From Amycolatopsis oliviviridis (GTDB taxonomy: Bacteria; Actinomycetota; Actinomycetes; Mycobacteriales; Pseudonocardiaceae): a DNA stretch of 64,000 bases. The stretch lies in the NCBI RefSeq assembly GCF_014654365.1, contig NZ_BNAY01000003.1, positions 372,001-436,000 of the forward strand, read 5' to 3'. The notes under the pieces were generated by a model. That model had not been told where the DNA came from and searched no databases. It saw only the letters and a program-made list of their open reading frames with translations. Shown piece after piece: positions 56,702 to 64,000 of the stretch. A program made the translations under genes and the position numbers. Numbering within the stretch: the stretch's first letter is position 1; every line of letters starts with the position of its first letter.

Positions 56702-56757
56702 CCACAACCCTCAACAACCCTGTCCGCCAAAACGGGGCAACCCCACTTGACACCCGA

Positions 56758-56785
56758 CAAGACACCTTTGCCTTACCCCTCAATA
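56758..56785. repeat. Right half of the split inverted repeat
   Basis: Ends GCCTTACCCCTCAATA; the inverted partner of 55153-55180. It lies 13 bp beyond the stop of the DUF11 surface-protein gene, mirroring the left half, which is just beyond the WXG operon terminator. Confidence 0.65.
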
Positions 56786-56797
56786 GTGTCTTCTCGC

Positions 56798-59700
56798 TCA
56801 GCGCGCCCGGCGGCGGGCGTACCGCAGCATCCAGACCCCCGCCAGCAAGGCAGCGAAAGCCAGCGCCAGCAGATCACCGGTGTGCGAACCGGTGGAGGCC
56901 AGCGGTCCCGGGCCCGGCGGCCGGACGGGATCCGGCGGATCCACCGGTGGCGTCGGATCGACAGGCGGCGTCGGCGGCTCGCCCGGGGTGACCGGCGTTT
57001 CGGTCGAGCAGCCGGGTTCAGCCGCGGTGACGCAGTTGGCGCCGGGCGTGGTGGAAGTGACCGCGTTGCGCAGCTTGCCTTCCCCGGAACCGGCGGTGAC
57101 CGAGTAAGTCACGACGACCTTCTGGCCGACGGCGAGCTTGCCGTGCCAGCGAAGCGTTTTCCCGGTCAGTGCGACCGATCCGCTCGTCGCTTTCGCGTCA
57201 CCGTTGTACGTCGCTCCACTGAGGACACCGCTCAGGTCGTCGGTCACGACGGCGTCGTCGTAGACGCCGGTGCCGGTATTGGTGAGGGAAAGCGTGTAGA
57301 CGACCTTGCCGCCCGGGGCGACGCTGCCCGACGGCGACGCCGACTTGGCGATGACCATCGAAAGCACCGGGGTGCGGGTGGAACAGGCGGGATCCGCCTG
57401 CCCCGACGGCGGACAGTTGGTCCCCTCGTCACCTGAGACGGCGTTGTCCAGGAAGTGGTCCCCGCGCGTGGGTTTCGCGACAGTGGCCGAGTAGGTGACG
57501 GTCACCGTGGCCCCTGGAGCGACAGTGCCGGTCCAGGTCAGTTTCGGTGCCTTGTAAGCGACGCTGCCCGCGGTGGCCTTCGCGTCCTCGTTGTAGGTCG
57601 CGTCGTCGAGGACCTTGGTCAGATCGTCCGTGAACGAAGCACCCGGATACGGCGCCTGACCGGTGTTGCGCACGACCACCGTGTACGTGACCTTGCCGCC
57701 CGGCGCGGCCACCGCCGGGTCGGCCGACTTCGTGATGCGCAACGCCGGTGTCGGCAGTTCGTTGCGGCAGTCGGGGTCTTCGGAGCCCTCTTCGCAGTTG
57801 GATCCGGACCCGGTGACCACGTTGACGAGGCGCTTGTCCCCCTTGTTGGTCACGACGACCGAATAGGTGATGGTGGCCTTGTCACCGGGAGCGAGCGAGC
57901 CGGTCCAGGTCAGGGCCGGTTTCACGACGGTGACGGTCACCGTGCCGGTGTCCGTCTTCGCGTCGCCGTTGTAGGTGGCGTCGTCCAGCACGCCGGAGAG
58001 GTCGTCGGTGAACGACGCGGTGGGATCCGTTGCCGCGCCGACGTTTTCGACGGTGACGGTGTAGGTGACCGTGTCGCCGGTCTTGACCTCCTCGGGGGTG
58101 GCCGTCTTGCGGATCTTCAACGACGGCACGGGAGTGACCGTCCCGCAGTCCGGATCGGCCGAATCCGGTGGGCAGTTGCCGTCCGGGGTCCCGACGACGG
58201 CGTTGGTGAGTTTCTTGTCGCCGCCGGGCGGGCTGTTCACGGTGACGGAATAGGTGATGGTCACCGTGGCACCGGCCGCGACGTCGCCGGTCCAGGTCAC
58301 CACCGGGGCCTCGTAGCCGGTGGTGCCGCCGGTCGCCGTGGCGTCGTCGTTGTAGGTCGCGTCGTCGAGGACACCGGTCAGGTCGTCGCGGACCCGCGCT
58401 CCCGGATAGGCCGCGGTCCCGGTGTTCTCGACGCGCACCGTGTAGGTGAGCCGCTCGCCCGGCCGGGGCGCGGACGGCTCGGCGGTCTTGACGATCTTCA
58501 GGGAGGCGATCGGGGTGACGGCGGAGCAGTCCGGATCCGTCGAGCCGGGCGGGCACGTCGAGTCGTCGGTGCCGGTCACGGCGTTGCGCAGCGTCCGGTC
58601 CCCGGCGGGCGGCTTGTTCACGGTCACCGAATAGGTGATGGTCACCGTGGCACCCGCCGGCAGGTCCGCCGTCCAGGTCAGGTTCGGCTCCGCGTACGCG
58701 ACGGTGCCCGCCGTGGCCCGCGCGTCCCGGTTGTAGGTCGCGTCGTCCAGTGCGCCGCTCAGATCGTCGGTGAACCGCGCGTCGCGGTAGACGCCGGTCC
58801 CCGGATTGCTCGCGGTCACCGTGTAAGTGACGATCTGGCCCGGCTTCGCGCTCGCCGGTGCCGCGGTCTTGGCCAGCACCAGCGCCCCGAGCGGGGTTTC
58901 GGTCGCGCAGTCGGGATCACCGCTGTTCTCCGGGCAGGTCGAGCCGTCCGGTCCGACGACGACGTTGGTCAGCCGCCGGTCCCCGGCGGGCGGTTTGCCG
59001 ACGGTGACCGAGTAGGTGACCGTCGCCGTGCTCCCCGCGGCGACGTCACCGGACCAGGTGAGTTTCCGGCCCGGCTCGTCGAAGGTGGTGGCGCCCGCGG
59101 TGGCGGAGGCGTCGCCGTTCCACGTGGCGTCGTCGAGGACGCCGGTCAGGTCGTCGCTGAACGAGGCGCCCGGGTAGGCCGCAGAGCCGACGTTGCGCAC
59201 CTTCACGGTGTAGGTGACCTTGTCGCCGGGCATGGCCGAGGCCGGGCTCGCGGTCTTCTTGATCTCCAGGGCGCCGATCGGGGTCACCGTGCCGCAGGCC
59301 GGGTCCGTGCTGCCCGGCGGGCAGGTCGAACCGTCCGGACCGGTGACCGCGTTGCGCAGCACCTTGTCCCCGGCCGGCGGCGTGCCGACCTTCACCGAAT
59401 AGGTGATCGTGACGGTCTTCCCGGCCGGGATGTCCCCGGTCCAGGTCAACGTCGTGGTCGCGCTGTCGTAGCCGGGTTGTGCCGGGGTGGGCGTCCCGTC
59501 GGCCTTGGCGACGGCGTCACCGTTGTAGGTGGCGTCGTCGACGACCCCGGACAGGTCGTCGGTGAGCTTCACCCCTGCCGCGGCCGATCCGTCGAGGGTG
59601 CGCGCGGTCAGCGTGTAGGTCACGACGTCGCCGGGTTTGGCCGAGTCCGGGGCGGCCGACTTCGTGATCACGACCGCGTTGATCGGCTCGTCGGTGCCGC

Positions 59701-61456
59701 AATCCGGGTCCGTGGCGCCATCGGGGCAGGTGGAGCCGTCCGGTCCGACGACGGCGTTGGTCAGCCGCTTGTTCCCGCCCGGCGGGTCGGCGACGGTCAC
59801 CGAATAGGTGATCGTGACCGTGCTGCCCTTCCCGACGGTACCGGCCCAGCGCAGGGTCTTTTCGGTCGCGGAGTAGGTCACGAGGCCGGTGGTCGCGGTG
59901 GCGTCGCTGTTGTACGCCGCGTCGTCGACCACATCGGACAGATCGTCGACGGCGGTGGCGTCCGCCCAGTCGGCCGTACCGTCGTTGGTGAGCTTGATCG
60001 TGTACGTGACCTTCTGGCCCGGCATGGGCTTCGCCGGCGCGCTGGTCTTGACGATCTTCAACGTCGCCACGGCGACCTGCGCGGTGCACTCCGGGTCATT
60101 TCCGCCCTCGGCGCAGTTGCTGTCCGGGACGGTCACGACGTTGTCGAGCTTCTTGTCGCCGCCCGGTGGCGAACCGATCGTCACCGAATAGGTGATCGTC
60201 ACGGTCGCGCCGGGATCGAGGTCGCCGGTCCAGGTCAGCCGCTTCCCCGCAGCGTCGTAGCGGGGTTTCGCCAGCTCGGTGCCGCCGGACAGGGCTTTCG
60301 CGTCGTCGTTGTAGGCGGCGTCGTCCACCACTCCGGTCAGATCGTCGGTGACGACCGTCCCGGGCGCCGTCGCCGTTCCCTCGTTGGCGACCGTGACGGT
60401 ATAGGTGACCTTGTCGCCCGGTTTCGCGTCGGTCTTGTCCGCCTTCTTGGCGACCACGAGCCGTTTCGTCAGATCCGGGGCGATCGAGCAGCTGGCGAGG
60501 TCGGTGATGGGCCAGGTCCCGCCGGATTCGGAGGTGATCCGGCCGACCTGGTTGGTGTGCGCGTTGCCGCCGGGCACCTGCCGGGAAACACCGGTGCGTG
60601 GGTCGACCTTGTACAGCGCGCCACCGTAGTAACCGAGGTAGATCGACCCGTTCAGGAAGGCCATGCCGTAGTTGTTGAAGCCGTTGGACGATCCGGGACC
60701 GGTGACCTTGACCGCTTGGGTGGTCTCGCCGGTGTCCGGATCGAAGCGGTAGATGTAGCTCTGGCCGCCGTAGACGATCCCGTAGTACACCCCGCCGGAG
60801 GAATCGACGAACAGGTCGGGGACGAGCGATCCCCCGGTGAAGACGGGGTCGTTCGCCGGAACGGGCTTCAGCGTGGACCCGCGGGAGAAGGTCTTCGTCG
60901 CGCCACTGGCGAGATTCATCGCGAACAACACCGGCGCCCCGCCGTTCTGCGCGCCGTAGAGCATCCCGGTCGCGGGATCGGCGCCGAGTCCGCCCCAGTT
61001 GACCCCGGCGGGGAGCTTGCGGGACTCGCCTCCGGCGATCTCGTCGGTGACGGTGTTCGTGCCCGACACGTGCTTGTAGAGCGTGAGATTCCCGGTGGTG
61101 TAGCTGGAGTAGAACGCGGCGACCCGGCCGGTGTCCGGATCCTTGCCCAGCGCCAGGTTCGTCGACCAGTAGTCCGGTGGGCCCGCGCCCGCGCGCTTGC
61201 TGATCACCGTGTTCTGGATCTCCGCGTCCCCCGCGGCGCCGGCACGGAACTGCATGCCGGAGCGGAAATTGCTGTAGTACAGGTGGTCGCAGTCGAACGT
61301 CGACGGATCGTTCTCGCCCTGCACCGGCCACGTCGCCGCTTGCGCCGTCCCCGTCGTGACCAGGGTTCCGAAAAGGACAGCGAGCACTGTGCCGAAGGAA
61401 AAGACCCTTCGTGACAACGGTTTCAGTGCACGACGCCGGCGCTGAGCGACGACCAC
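56798..61456 (-). CDS. DUF11-repeat cell-wall-anchored surface protein with LAxTG sorting signal
   Basis: 1552 aa. Signal peptide (FSFGTVLAVLFGTLVTTGTAQA, ends about residue 40). An N-terminal domain (about 45-320) with recurring short motifs (GGLGADPATGMLYGAQN, GVYYGIVYGGQSYIYRFDPDTG) suggests a beta-propeller. Then nine DUF11 repeats of about 125 residues (about 330-1480), each starting like KIVKTA-P-PGxxVTYTV and including D-DLTGVLDDATYN, most ending in a two-Cys motif (C...DPxC). A Pro-rich spacer, LASTG, a hydrophobic helix and RRRAR make a sortase signal of the LAxTG type used by class E sortases. The start is GTG at 61456 with GGGAGG. It is a stalk-like adhesin or structural protein; ligand unknown. 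Confidence 0.88.
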   Translation of the reverse strand: MVVAQRRRRALKPLSRRVFSFGTVLAVLFGTLVTTGTAQAATWPVQGENDPSTFDCDHLYYSNFRSGMQFRAGAAGDAEIQNTVISKRAGAGPPDYWSTNLALGKDPDTGRVAAFYSSYTTGNLTLYKHVSGTNTVTDEIAGGESRKLPAGVNWGGLGADPATGMLYGAQNGGAPVLFAMNLASGATKTFSRGSTLKPVPANDPVFTGGSLVPDLFVDSSGGVYYGIVYGGQSYIYRFDPDTGETTQAVKVTGPGSSNGFNNYGMAFLNGSIYLGYYGGALYKVDPRTGVSRQVPGGNAHTNQVGRITSESGGTWPITDLASCSIAPDLTKRLVVAKKADKTDAKPGDKVTYTVTVANEGTATAPGTVVTDDLTGVVDDAAYNDDAKALSGGTELAKPRYDAAGKRLTWTGDLDPGATVTITYSVTIGSPPGGDKKLDNVVTVPDSNCAEGGNDPECTAQVAVATLKIVKTSAPAKPMPGQKVTYTIKLTNDGTADWADATAVDDLSDVVDDAAYNSDATATTGLVTYSATEKTLRWAGTVGKGSTVTITYSVTVADPPGGNKRLTNAVVGPDGSTCPDGATDPDCGTDEPINAVVITKSAAPDSAKPGDVVTYTLTARTLDGSAAAGVKLTDDLSGVVDDATYNGDAVAKADGTPTPAQPGYDSATTTLTWTGDIPAGKTVTITYSVKVGTPPAGDKVLRNAVTGPDGSTCPPGSTDPACGTVTPIGALEIKKTASPASAMPGDKVTYTVKVRNVGSAAYPGASFSDDLTGVLDDATWNGDASATAGATTFDEPGRKLTWSGDVAAGSTATVTYSVTVGKPPAGDRRLTNVVVGPDGSTCPENSGDPDCATETPLGALVLAKTAAPASAKPGQIVTYTVTASNPGTGVYRDARFTDDLSGALDDATYNRDARATAGTVAYAEPNLTWTADLPAGATVTITYSVTVNKPPAGDRTLRNAVTGTDDSTCPPGSTDPDCSAVTPIASLKIVKTAEPSAPRPGERLTYTVRVENTGTAAYPGARVRDDLTGVLDDATYNDDATATGGTTGYEAPVVTWTGDVAAGATVTITYSVTVNSPPGGDKKLTNAVVGTPDGNCPPDSADPDCGTVTPVPSLKIRKTATPEEVKTGDTVTYTVTVENVGAATDPTASFTDDLSGVLDDATYNGDAKTDTGTVTVTVVKPALTWTGSLAPGDKATITYSVVVTNKGDKRLVNVVTGSGSNCEEGSEDPDCRNELPTPALRITKSADPAVAAPGGKVTYTVVVRNTGQAPYPGASFTDDLTKVLDDATYNEDAKATAGSVAYKAPKLTWTGTVAPGATVTVTYSATVAKPTRGDHFLDNAVSGDEGTNCPPSGQADPACSTRTPVLSMVIAKSASPSGSVAPGGKVVYTLSLTNTGTGVYDDAVVTDDLSGVLSGATYNGDAKATSGSVALTGKTLRWHGKLAVGQKVVVTYSVTAGSGEGKLRNAVTSTTPGANCVTAAEPGCSTETPVTPGEPPTPPVDPTPPVDPPDPVRPPGPGPLASTGSHTGDLLALAFAALLAGVWMLRYARRRAR

Positions 61457-61608
61457 GACGAGCCTCCCGGTGACGAGCGAACTCAGCCCGACGCTACAAG
61501 CCGCTCCGGGAGCCTCAACTCGAAAGCCGGGTCGCCACCTGAACGTGTTCGATCATGGGTGAGTCGAAACCGGTTCCGCTCCGGCCGCCACTGTGCTTTC
61601 GTTCGGGC

Positions 61609-61986
61609 ATGACTGAACGGGTGAACATCTCCTCCGGCGGGGACTTCGAGCAGATCTTCGGTTACAGCCGGGCGGTGCGCGTCGGCGACCACATCCACGT
61701 TTCCGGGACGACGGCTCGCGAACCGTTCCGTTCGGGAGACGCGTACGAACAGGCGTCGGCCGTGCTTTCGATCATCGAGACCGCGCTGCGGGAGGCCGGT
61801 TCCAGCCTGGCCGCGGTGGTGCGCACGGTCACCTACGTCACCGACATCAAGGACGCCGAACTGGTGGCGCGGGCGCATCGCGAAGCCTTCGGCGACGTCC
61901 TGCCCGCGGCCACCATGGTCGAGGTCACGGCGTTGCTCGACCCGAAGATGAAGGTCGAGATCGAGGCCTACGCCATCGAGAAGTAA
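61609..61986 (+). CDS. RidA-family (YjgF/YER057c/UK114) protein lacking the catalytic Arg
   Basis: 125 aa, single Rid domain: FGYSRAVRVGDHIHVSGTTA, SIIETALREAGSSLAAVVRTVTYVTDI and LPAATMVEVTALLDPKMKVEIEAYAI. In enamine deaminases of the RidA type an Arg (Arg105 in E. coli) follows the PA of that last stretch; here it is Ala101. It is therefore likely a Rid subfamily without deaminase chemistry. The ATG at 61609 is the family start. Monocistronic; hairpin H13 begins 4 bp past the stop. Confidence 0.85.
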   Translation: MTERVNISSGGDFEQIFGYSRAVRVGDHIHVSGTTAREPFRSGDAYEQASAVLSIIETALREAGSSLAAVVRTVTYVTDIKDAELVARAHREAFGDVLPAATMVEVTALLDPKMKVEIEAYAIEK

Positions 61987-61989
61987 CCA

Positions 61990-62044
61990 GTACATGAAGG
62001 CCCCCTTCCTGTACCTAGGCGCAAGGAAGGGGGCCTTCATGTAC
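61990..62044. repeat. Intergenic hairpin H13 (21-bp perfect arms, 13-nt loop)
   Basis: Arms 61990-62010 and 62024-62044 (core TACATGAAGGCCCCCTTCCT) are perfectly complementary. It shares the GTGAAGGCCCCCTTCC-type word with H5. Confidence 0.92.
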
Positions 62045-62107
62045 CTCAGGCGCGCGAGGGCGTCGGGACCGAGGGCTCACCTCCGCCGTCCTTCTCTGGC
62101 TGTCCGC

Positions 62108-62150
62108 GAAGGTCGGGTTTCTCCGGCTGAGCCGAGGAAAGGGGGCCTTC
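62108..62150. repeat. Decayed hairpin H14
   Basis: Arms 62108-62127 and 62131-62150 match at 14 of 20 positions. The right side (GGCTGAGCCGAGGAAAGGGG region) resembles the turn and right arm of H5, so this looks like an eroded copy. Confidence 0.55.
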
Positions 62151-62238
62151 CCGCGCTCTCTCTGCGACCTCTGGTGCGCCTGTGGCGAACGTGGCGATCA
62201 CCGAGTCCGTGAAGGCACAGAACCCGTCCGGCCGGGTT

Positions 62239-62286
62239 GGTCGTGAGTGGTAAGTGACGTTAGAACGACATTTACCACTCACGACC
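62239..62286. repeat. Intergenic hairpin H15 (23-bp stem with two imperfections, 2-nt turn)
   Basis: GGTCGTGAGTGGTAAGTG (62239-62256) pairs with 62269-62286 apart from one G.U. Inner CGTT/AACG extends it after an A.A mismatch. Same word as H7 at 29788-29831. It ends 18 bp past the stop of the SDR gene. Confidence 0.88.
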
Positions 62287-62304
62287 ACCTCGACCCACTC
62301 CGTC

Positions 62305-63009
62305 TTACTTCCCGAAAGAGCCGACCAGCGCTTCGGGAGACTCCCGCGTCGCGTAAAGCTTCCAGAAGGCATCGGCGAAGACGTCCGGGTGGATCACCTC
62401 GGGCTCGAAGTCCAGCGGGCTCGATGTGAGCACCCGATGCGGGACGCTGCCCTCGATCAGCGCACCGACGTTGACGGCCCCGGCATAGATGCCCTTCTCG
62501 GCGAGTACGGCGTTCAGGTTGTGGAAGTAGTTCCGCAGCGCGGCCTGCGCCATGCCCGCGTTGCCGAGGAACGGCGCCGGGTGCAGGCCGGATTGGCCCG
62601 CGGTGAACAGGATCGCGCCGTCGCCGCGCTCGGTCATGCCCGGCAGCACGGCCCGGACCAGCGCCACCGCGGACACCAGGAACCGGTCCAGGATCAGCCG
62701 CAGGTTCTCCGGATCGACGTCGAGCACCGGCACGATCCCCTCGCCCATGCTCCCGCCGCCGGGGTTGAAGGCGACCGCGTCGATCCGGCCGATGGCGGTG
62801 ACGGCGGCCTCGATTCGCGCCGGTTCGTAGACGTCGGCGACGAATCCGCTCGCTTCGATGCCGTCGCCGTCCAGTTCCGCGACGAGCGCGTCGAGATTCT
62901 CGGTGGTGCGCGCGACGAGGGCGATACGGAAGCCCTCGCGGCCGAAACGGCGGGCGAGCGACAGCCCCAGCACCGGTCCGGCGCCGAAGATCGCGAGCGT
63001 TTTGGTCAT
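62305..63009 (-). CDS. Short-chain dehydrogenase/reductase-like protein without the YxxxK dyad
   Basis: 234-aa Rossmann-fold protein. Dinucleotide loop IFGAGPVLGLSLARRFG, FVADVYEPA and AVAFNPGGGSMGEG fit an SDR. Where classical members have Tyr-x-x-x-Lys the sequence reads AGMAQAAL, with Ala151 and Gln155 at the aligned positions. It may bind NAD(P) without classical catalysis, or the chemistry differs. The ATG at 63009 has GGGAGG upstream. Divergent from a TetR gene, with TetR-type dyads between them. Confidence 0.85.
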   Translation of the reverse strand: MTKTLAIFGAGPVLGLSLARRFGREGFRIALVARTTENLDALVAELDGDGIEASGFVADVYEPARIEAAVTAIGRIDAVAFNPGGGSMGEGIVPVLDVDPENLRLILDRFLVSAVALVRAVLPGMTERGDGAILFTAGQSGLHPAPFLGNAGMAQAALRNYFHNLNAVLAEKGIYAGAVNVGALIEGSVPHRVLTSSPLDFEPEVIHPDVFADAFWKLYATRESPEALVGSFGK

Positions 63010-63028
63010 GGTTCCTCCCAGCGCAGAT

Positions 63029-63050
63029 AAGTTGAGGATACCCTCAACTT
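63029..63050. promoter_or_regulatory. TetR-type operator between SDR and tetR
   Basis: AAGTTGAGG-ATAC-CCTCAACTT, perfect 9-bp arms. A second, weaker dyad with the same CAACTT words lies at about 63066-63088. The pair sits in the divergent promoter of a TetR-family gene and likely controls both genes. Confidence 0.7.
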
Positions 63051-63103
63051 CTTCGAAGGTACACACAACTTGAGGCCACCTTCAACTTGACTACGATGCG
63101 GGC

Positions 63104-63721
63104 ATGACCAAACCCCTGCGGAAGGACGCCCAGCGCAACCGCGACCTGCTGATCGAAGCCGCCAGGGGGCTCTACGCGGTGCGCGGCCTCGACGTCGCGC
63201 TCGAAGAGATCGCCAAGACCGCCGGCGTCAGCATCGGCACGCTGTACAACCACTTCCCCCAGCGCGCGGATCTGGTGAACGCGGTGTTCGCCGACCGGGC
63301 CGAGACCGTCGCGAAGCTGGCCGAACACGCCCTGTCCCTCGACGACGCCTGGGCCGGGCTGACGTCGTTCATCGAACGGGTCTGCGAACTGCAGGCCGCC
63401 GATCGCGGCTACAACGAGCTGGCCTCGACGCGGCCGCCGCAGGCCGAGGACCTCGAACGCGGGTACGAACTCATGACCCGGGTCGTCGAACGCGCCAAGG
63501 AGAGCGGGGCGCTGCGCGAGGACTTCACCCTTGCGGACATGGCCTTCGTGACCTGGGGAATCGCACGCACCGTCGAGGCTACATCGGCCGTCCGGCCGGA
63601 GGTCTGGCGCCGCCATCTCGCCCTGCTGTTCGACGGGATGCGCGCGCCCGCCGCGAACCCGTTGCCGGAACCGCCGCTGCTGCCCGGCGAGCTGGCCGGG
63701 ATCATGGGCGACTGCGACTGA
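63104..63721 (+). CDS. TetR-family transcriptional regulator
   Basis: 205 aa. The N-terminal DNA-binding domain AQRNRDLLIEAARGLYAVRGLDVALEEIAKTAGVSIGTLYNHFPQRADLVNAVF is a textbook TetR helix-turn-helix. A ligand-binding helical C-terminal domain follows (LTLADMAFVTWGIAR-like region). The ATG at 63104 is near-certain. It probably represses the divergent SDR gene through the AAGTTGAGG dyads; its ligand is unknown. Confidence 0.93.
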   Translation: MTKPLRKDAQRNRDLLIEAARGLYAVRGLDVALEEIAKTAGVSIGTLYNHFPQRADLVNAVFADRAETVAKLAEHALSLDDAWAGLTSFIERVCELQAADRGYNELASTRPPQAEDLERGYELMTRVVERAKESGALREDFTLADMAFVTWGIARTVEATSAVRPEVWRRHLALLFDGMRAPAANPLPEPPLLPGELAGIMGDCD

Positions 63722-63742
63722 AACCGGCAGGCAACCCAAGAC

Positions 63743-63770
63743 CCCTCCGGGGCGTGTTCACCCCGGAGGG
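63743..63770 (+). terminator. 10-bp hairpin after tetR, overlapping the next ribosome site
   Basis: CCCTCCGGGG (63743-63752) pairs with CCCCGGAGGG (63761-63770), loop CGTGTTCA. The right arm contains the GGAGGG that precedes the lipoprotein ATG at 63779. No T run follows, so terminator status is doubtful. Confidence 0.5.
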
Positions 63771-63778
63771 AAGGTCCT

Positions 63779-64000
63779 ATGAAGACGAAAATTCTGTTCG
63801 CCGCCCTGCTGGGGGCTCTGTTCGCGACGACGGCTTGTTCGGGTGAGGCTGCTCCCCCTGCGACACCGGCGACGGTCACGGTCACCCCGTCGCCGACCCC
63901 GCTCCCGGGGCCGGACGCCAAGACGGTGGCCTGGCTGGACGGGATGTGCGGCGCGATCCACGGTTACGTGAAGGCCAGCAACGACCACGCGAGCAAGCAG
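63779..64000 (+). CDS. Secreted lipoprotein, N-terminal part (cut by window end)
   Basis: The 74 visible residues start MKTKILFAALLGALFATTAC and continue with a Ser/Gly/Pro/Thr-rich linker (TPATVTVTPSPTPLPGPD), then KTVAWLDGMCGAIHGYVKAS. The lipobox ATTAC places the lipidated Cys at residue 20. GGAGGGAAGG precedes the ATG. The domain after the linker (WLDGMCGAI) recurs in actinobacterial lipoproteins of unknown function. The remainder lies beyond position 64000. Confidence 0.8.
   Translation, partial: MKTKILFAALLGALFATTACSGEAAPPATPATVTVTPSPTPLPGPDAKTVAWLDGMCGAIHGYVKASNDHASKQ

Larger units (their letters stand above)
55435..56745 (+). mobile_element. Complete IS3-family insertion sequence, 1311 bp
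   Basis: Terminal inverted repeats of 25 bp at 55435-55459 and 56721-56745 match at 23 positions and end TG...CA (inner word CCCGTTTTGGCGGACA). CTT flanks both ends (55432-55434 and 56746-56748), a 3-bp target duplication as expected for IS3 elements. Two overlapping ORFs, orfA and orfB, in -1 relation. Both look intact, so the element may be active. Confidence 0.93.

Noticed and set aside
57455..61414. 1319-codon open frame opposite the DUF11 gene
   Set aside because: The repeats of the true gene produce a repeating antisense frame; the minus-strand protein has signal peptide, repeats and sortase signal.

Overview
The window is high-GC actinobacterial chromosome (roughly 70% G+C by eye, many GTG starts, GTGA/ATGA translational overlaps). 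The order argS-lysA-hom-thrC-thrB-rho-rpmE-prfA-prmC-tsaC-wecA-atpI-atpBEFHAGDC-DUF2550-pduO-murA is the conserved actinobacterial block also known from Mycobacterium tuberculosis. Here atpF and atpH are separate genes, there is a MeaA-type ethylmalonyl-CoA mutase, and the short intergenic spaces hold long perfect hairpins. A Pseudonocardiaceae member, most likely Amycolatopsis-like, is my inference from gene order and style; no rRNA is present to confirm it.

Layout. 1-9.4 kb: a truncated EhuB-like solute-binding lipoprotein, ethylmalonyl-CoA mutase, three tandem PH-like membrane proteins (one lacking the core), a LysE exporter, MurA with the fosfomycin-insensitive Asp, PduO, a 50-residue unknown, a divergent EPSP synthase and a DUF2550 protein. 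9.4-19.3 kb: the complete F1Fo ATP synthase operon, an AtpI-like protein, WecA and TsaC. 19.5-28.8 kb: a secreted M6-type metalloprotease, PrmC, an HD hydrolase, two tail-to-tail polytopic membrane proteins, an unknown, RF1 and L31. 29-39.2 kb: a secreted NlpC/P60-CHAP-like protein, a small kinase, Rho with a long disordered insert, the threonine/lysine genes and ArgS.

39.3-64 kb is more accessory: a DUF3105/DUF305 pair, a CDF metal exporter, a MarR/epoxide hydrolase divergent pair, tRNA-Arg(CCG), a Tat-type exported protein, a secreted S33 peptidase, and a 1421-residue STAND protein with an N-terminal alpha/beta-hydrolase effector, a NACHT-like NTPase and a helical-repeat sensor. Then come SRPBCC, kinase and GNAT genes, a YbaB-EspC-WXG operon of type VII secretion type, a complete IS3-type insertion sequence with a 3-bp target duplication, a nine-repeat DUF11 surface protein with an LAxTG sortase signal, a RidA-like protein, a TetR/SDR divergent pair and a truncated lipoprotein.

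Two signals stand out. First, a family of at least thirteen long hairpins, each placed at a gene 3' end and none between divergent genes. Related copies keep a constant framework while both arms change together, so base pairing rather than sequence appears to be conserved. Second, the hydrolase-STAND protein has the architecture of a conflict or antiphage sensor (compare fungal SesB-NACHT proteins and bacterial Avs). No rRNA, CRISPR array, prophage or recognised riboswitch was seen.
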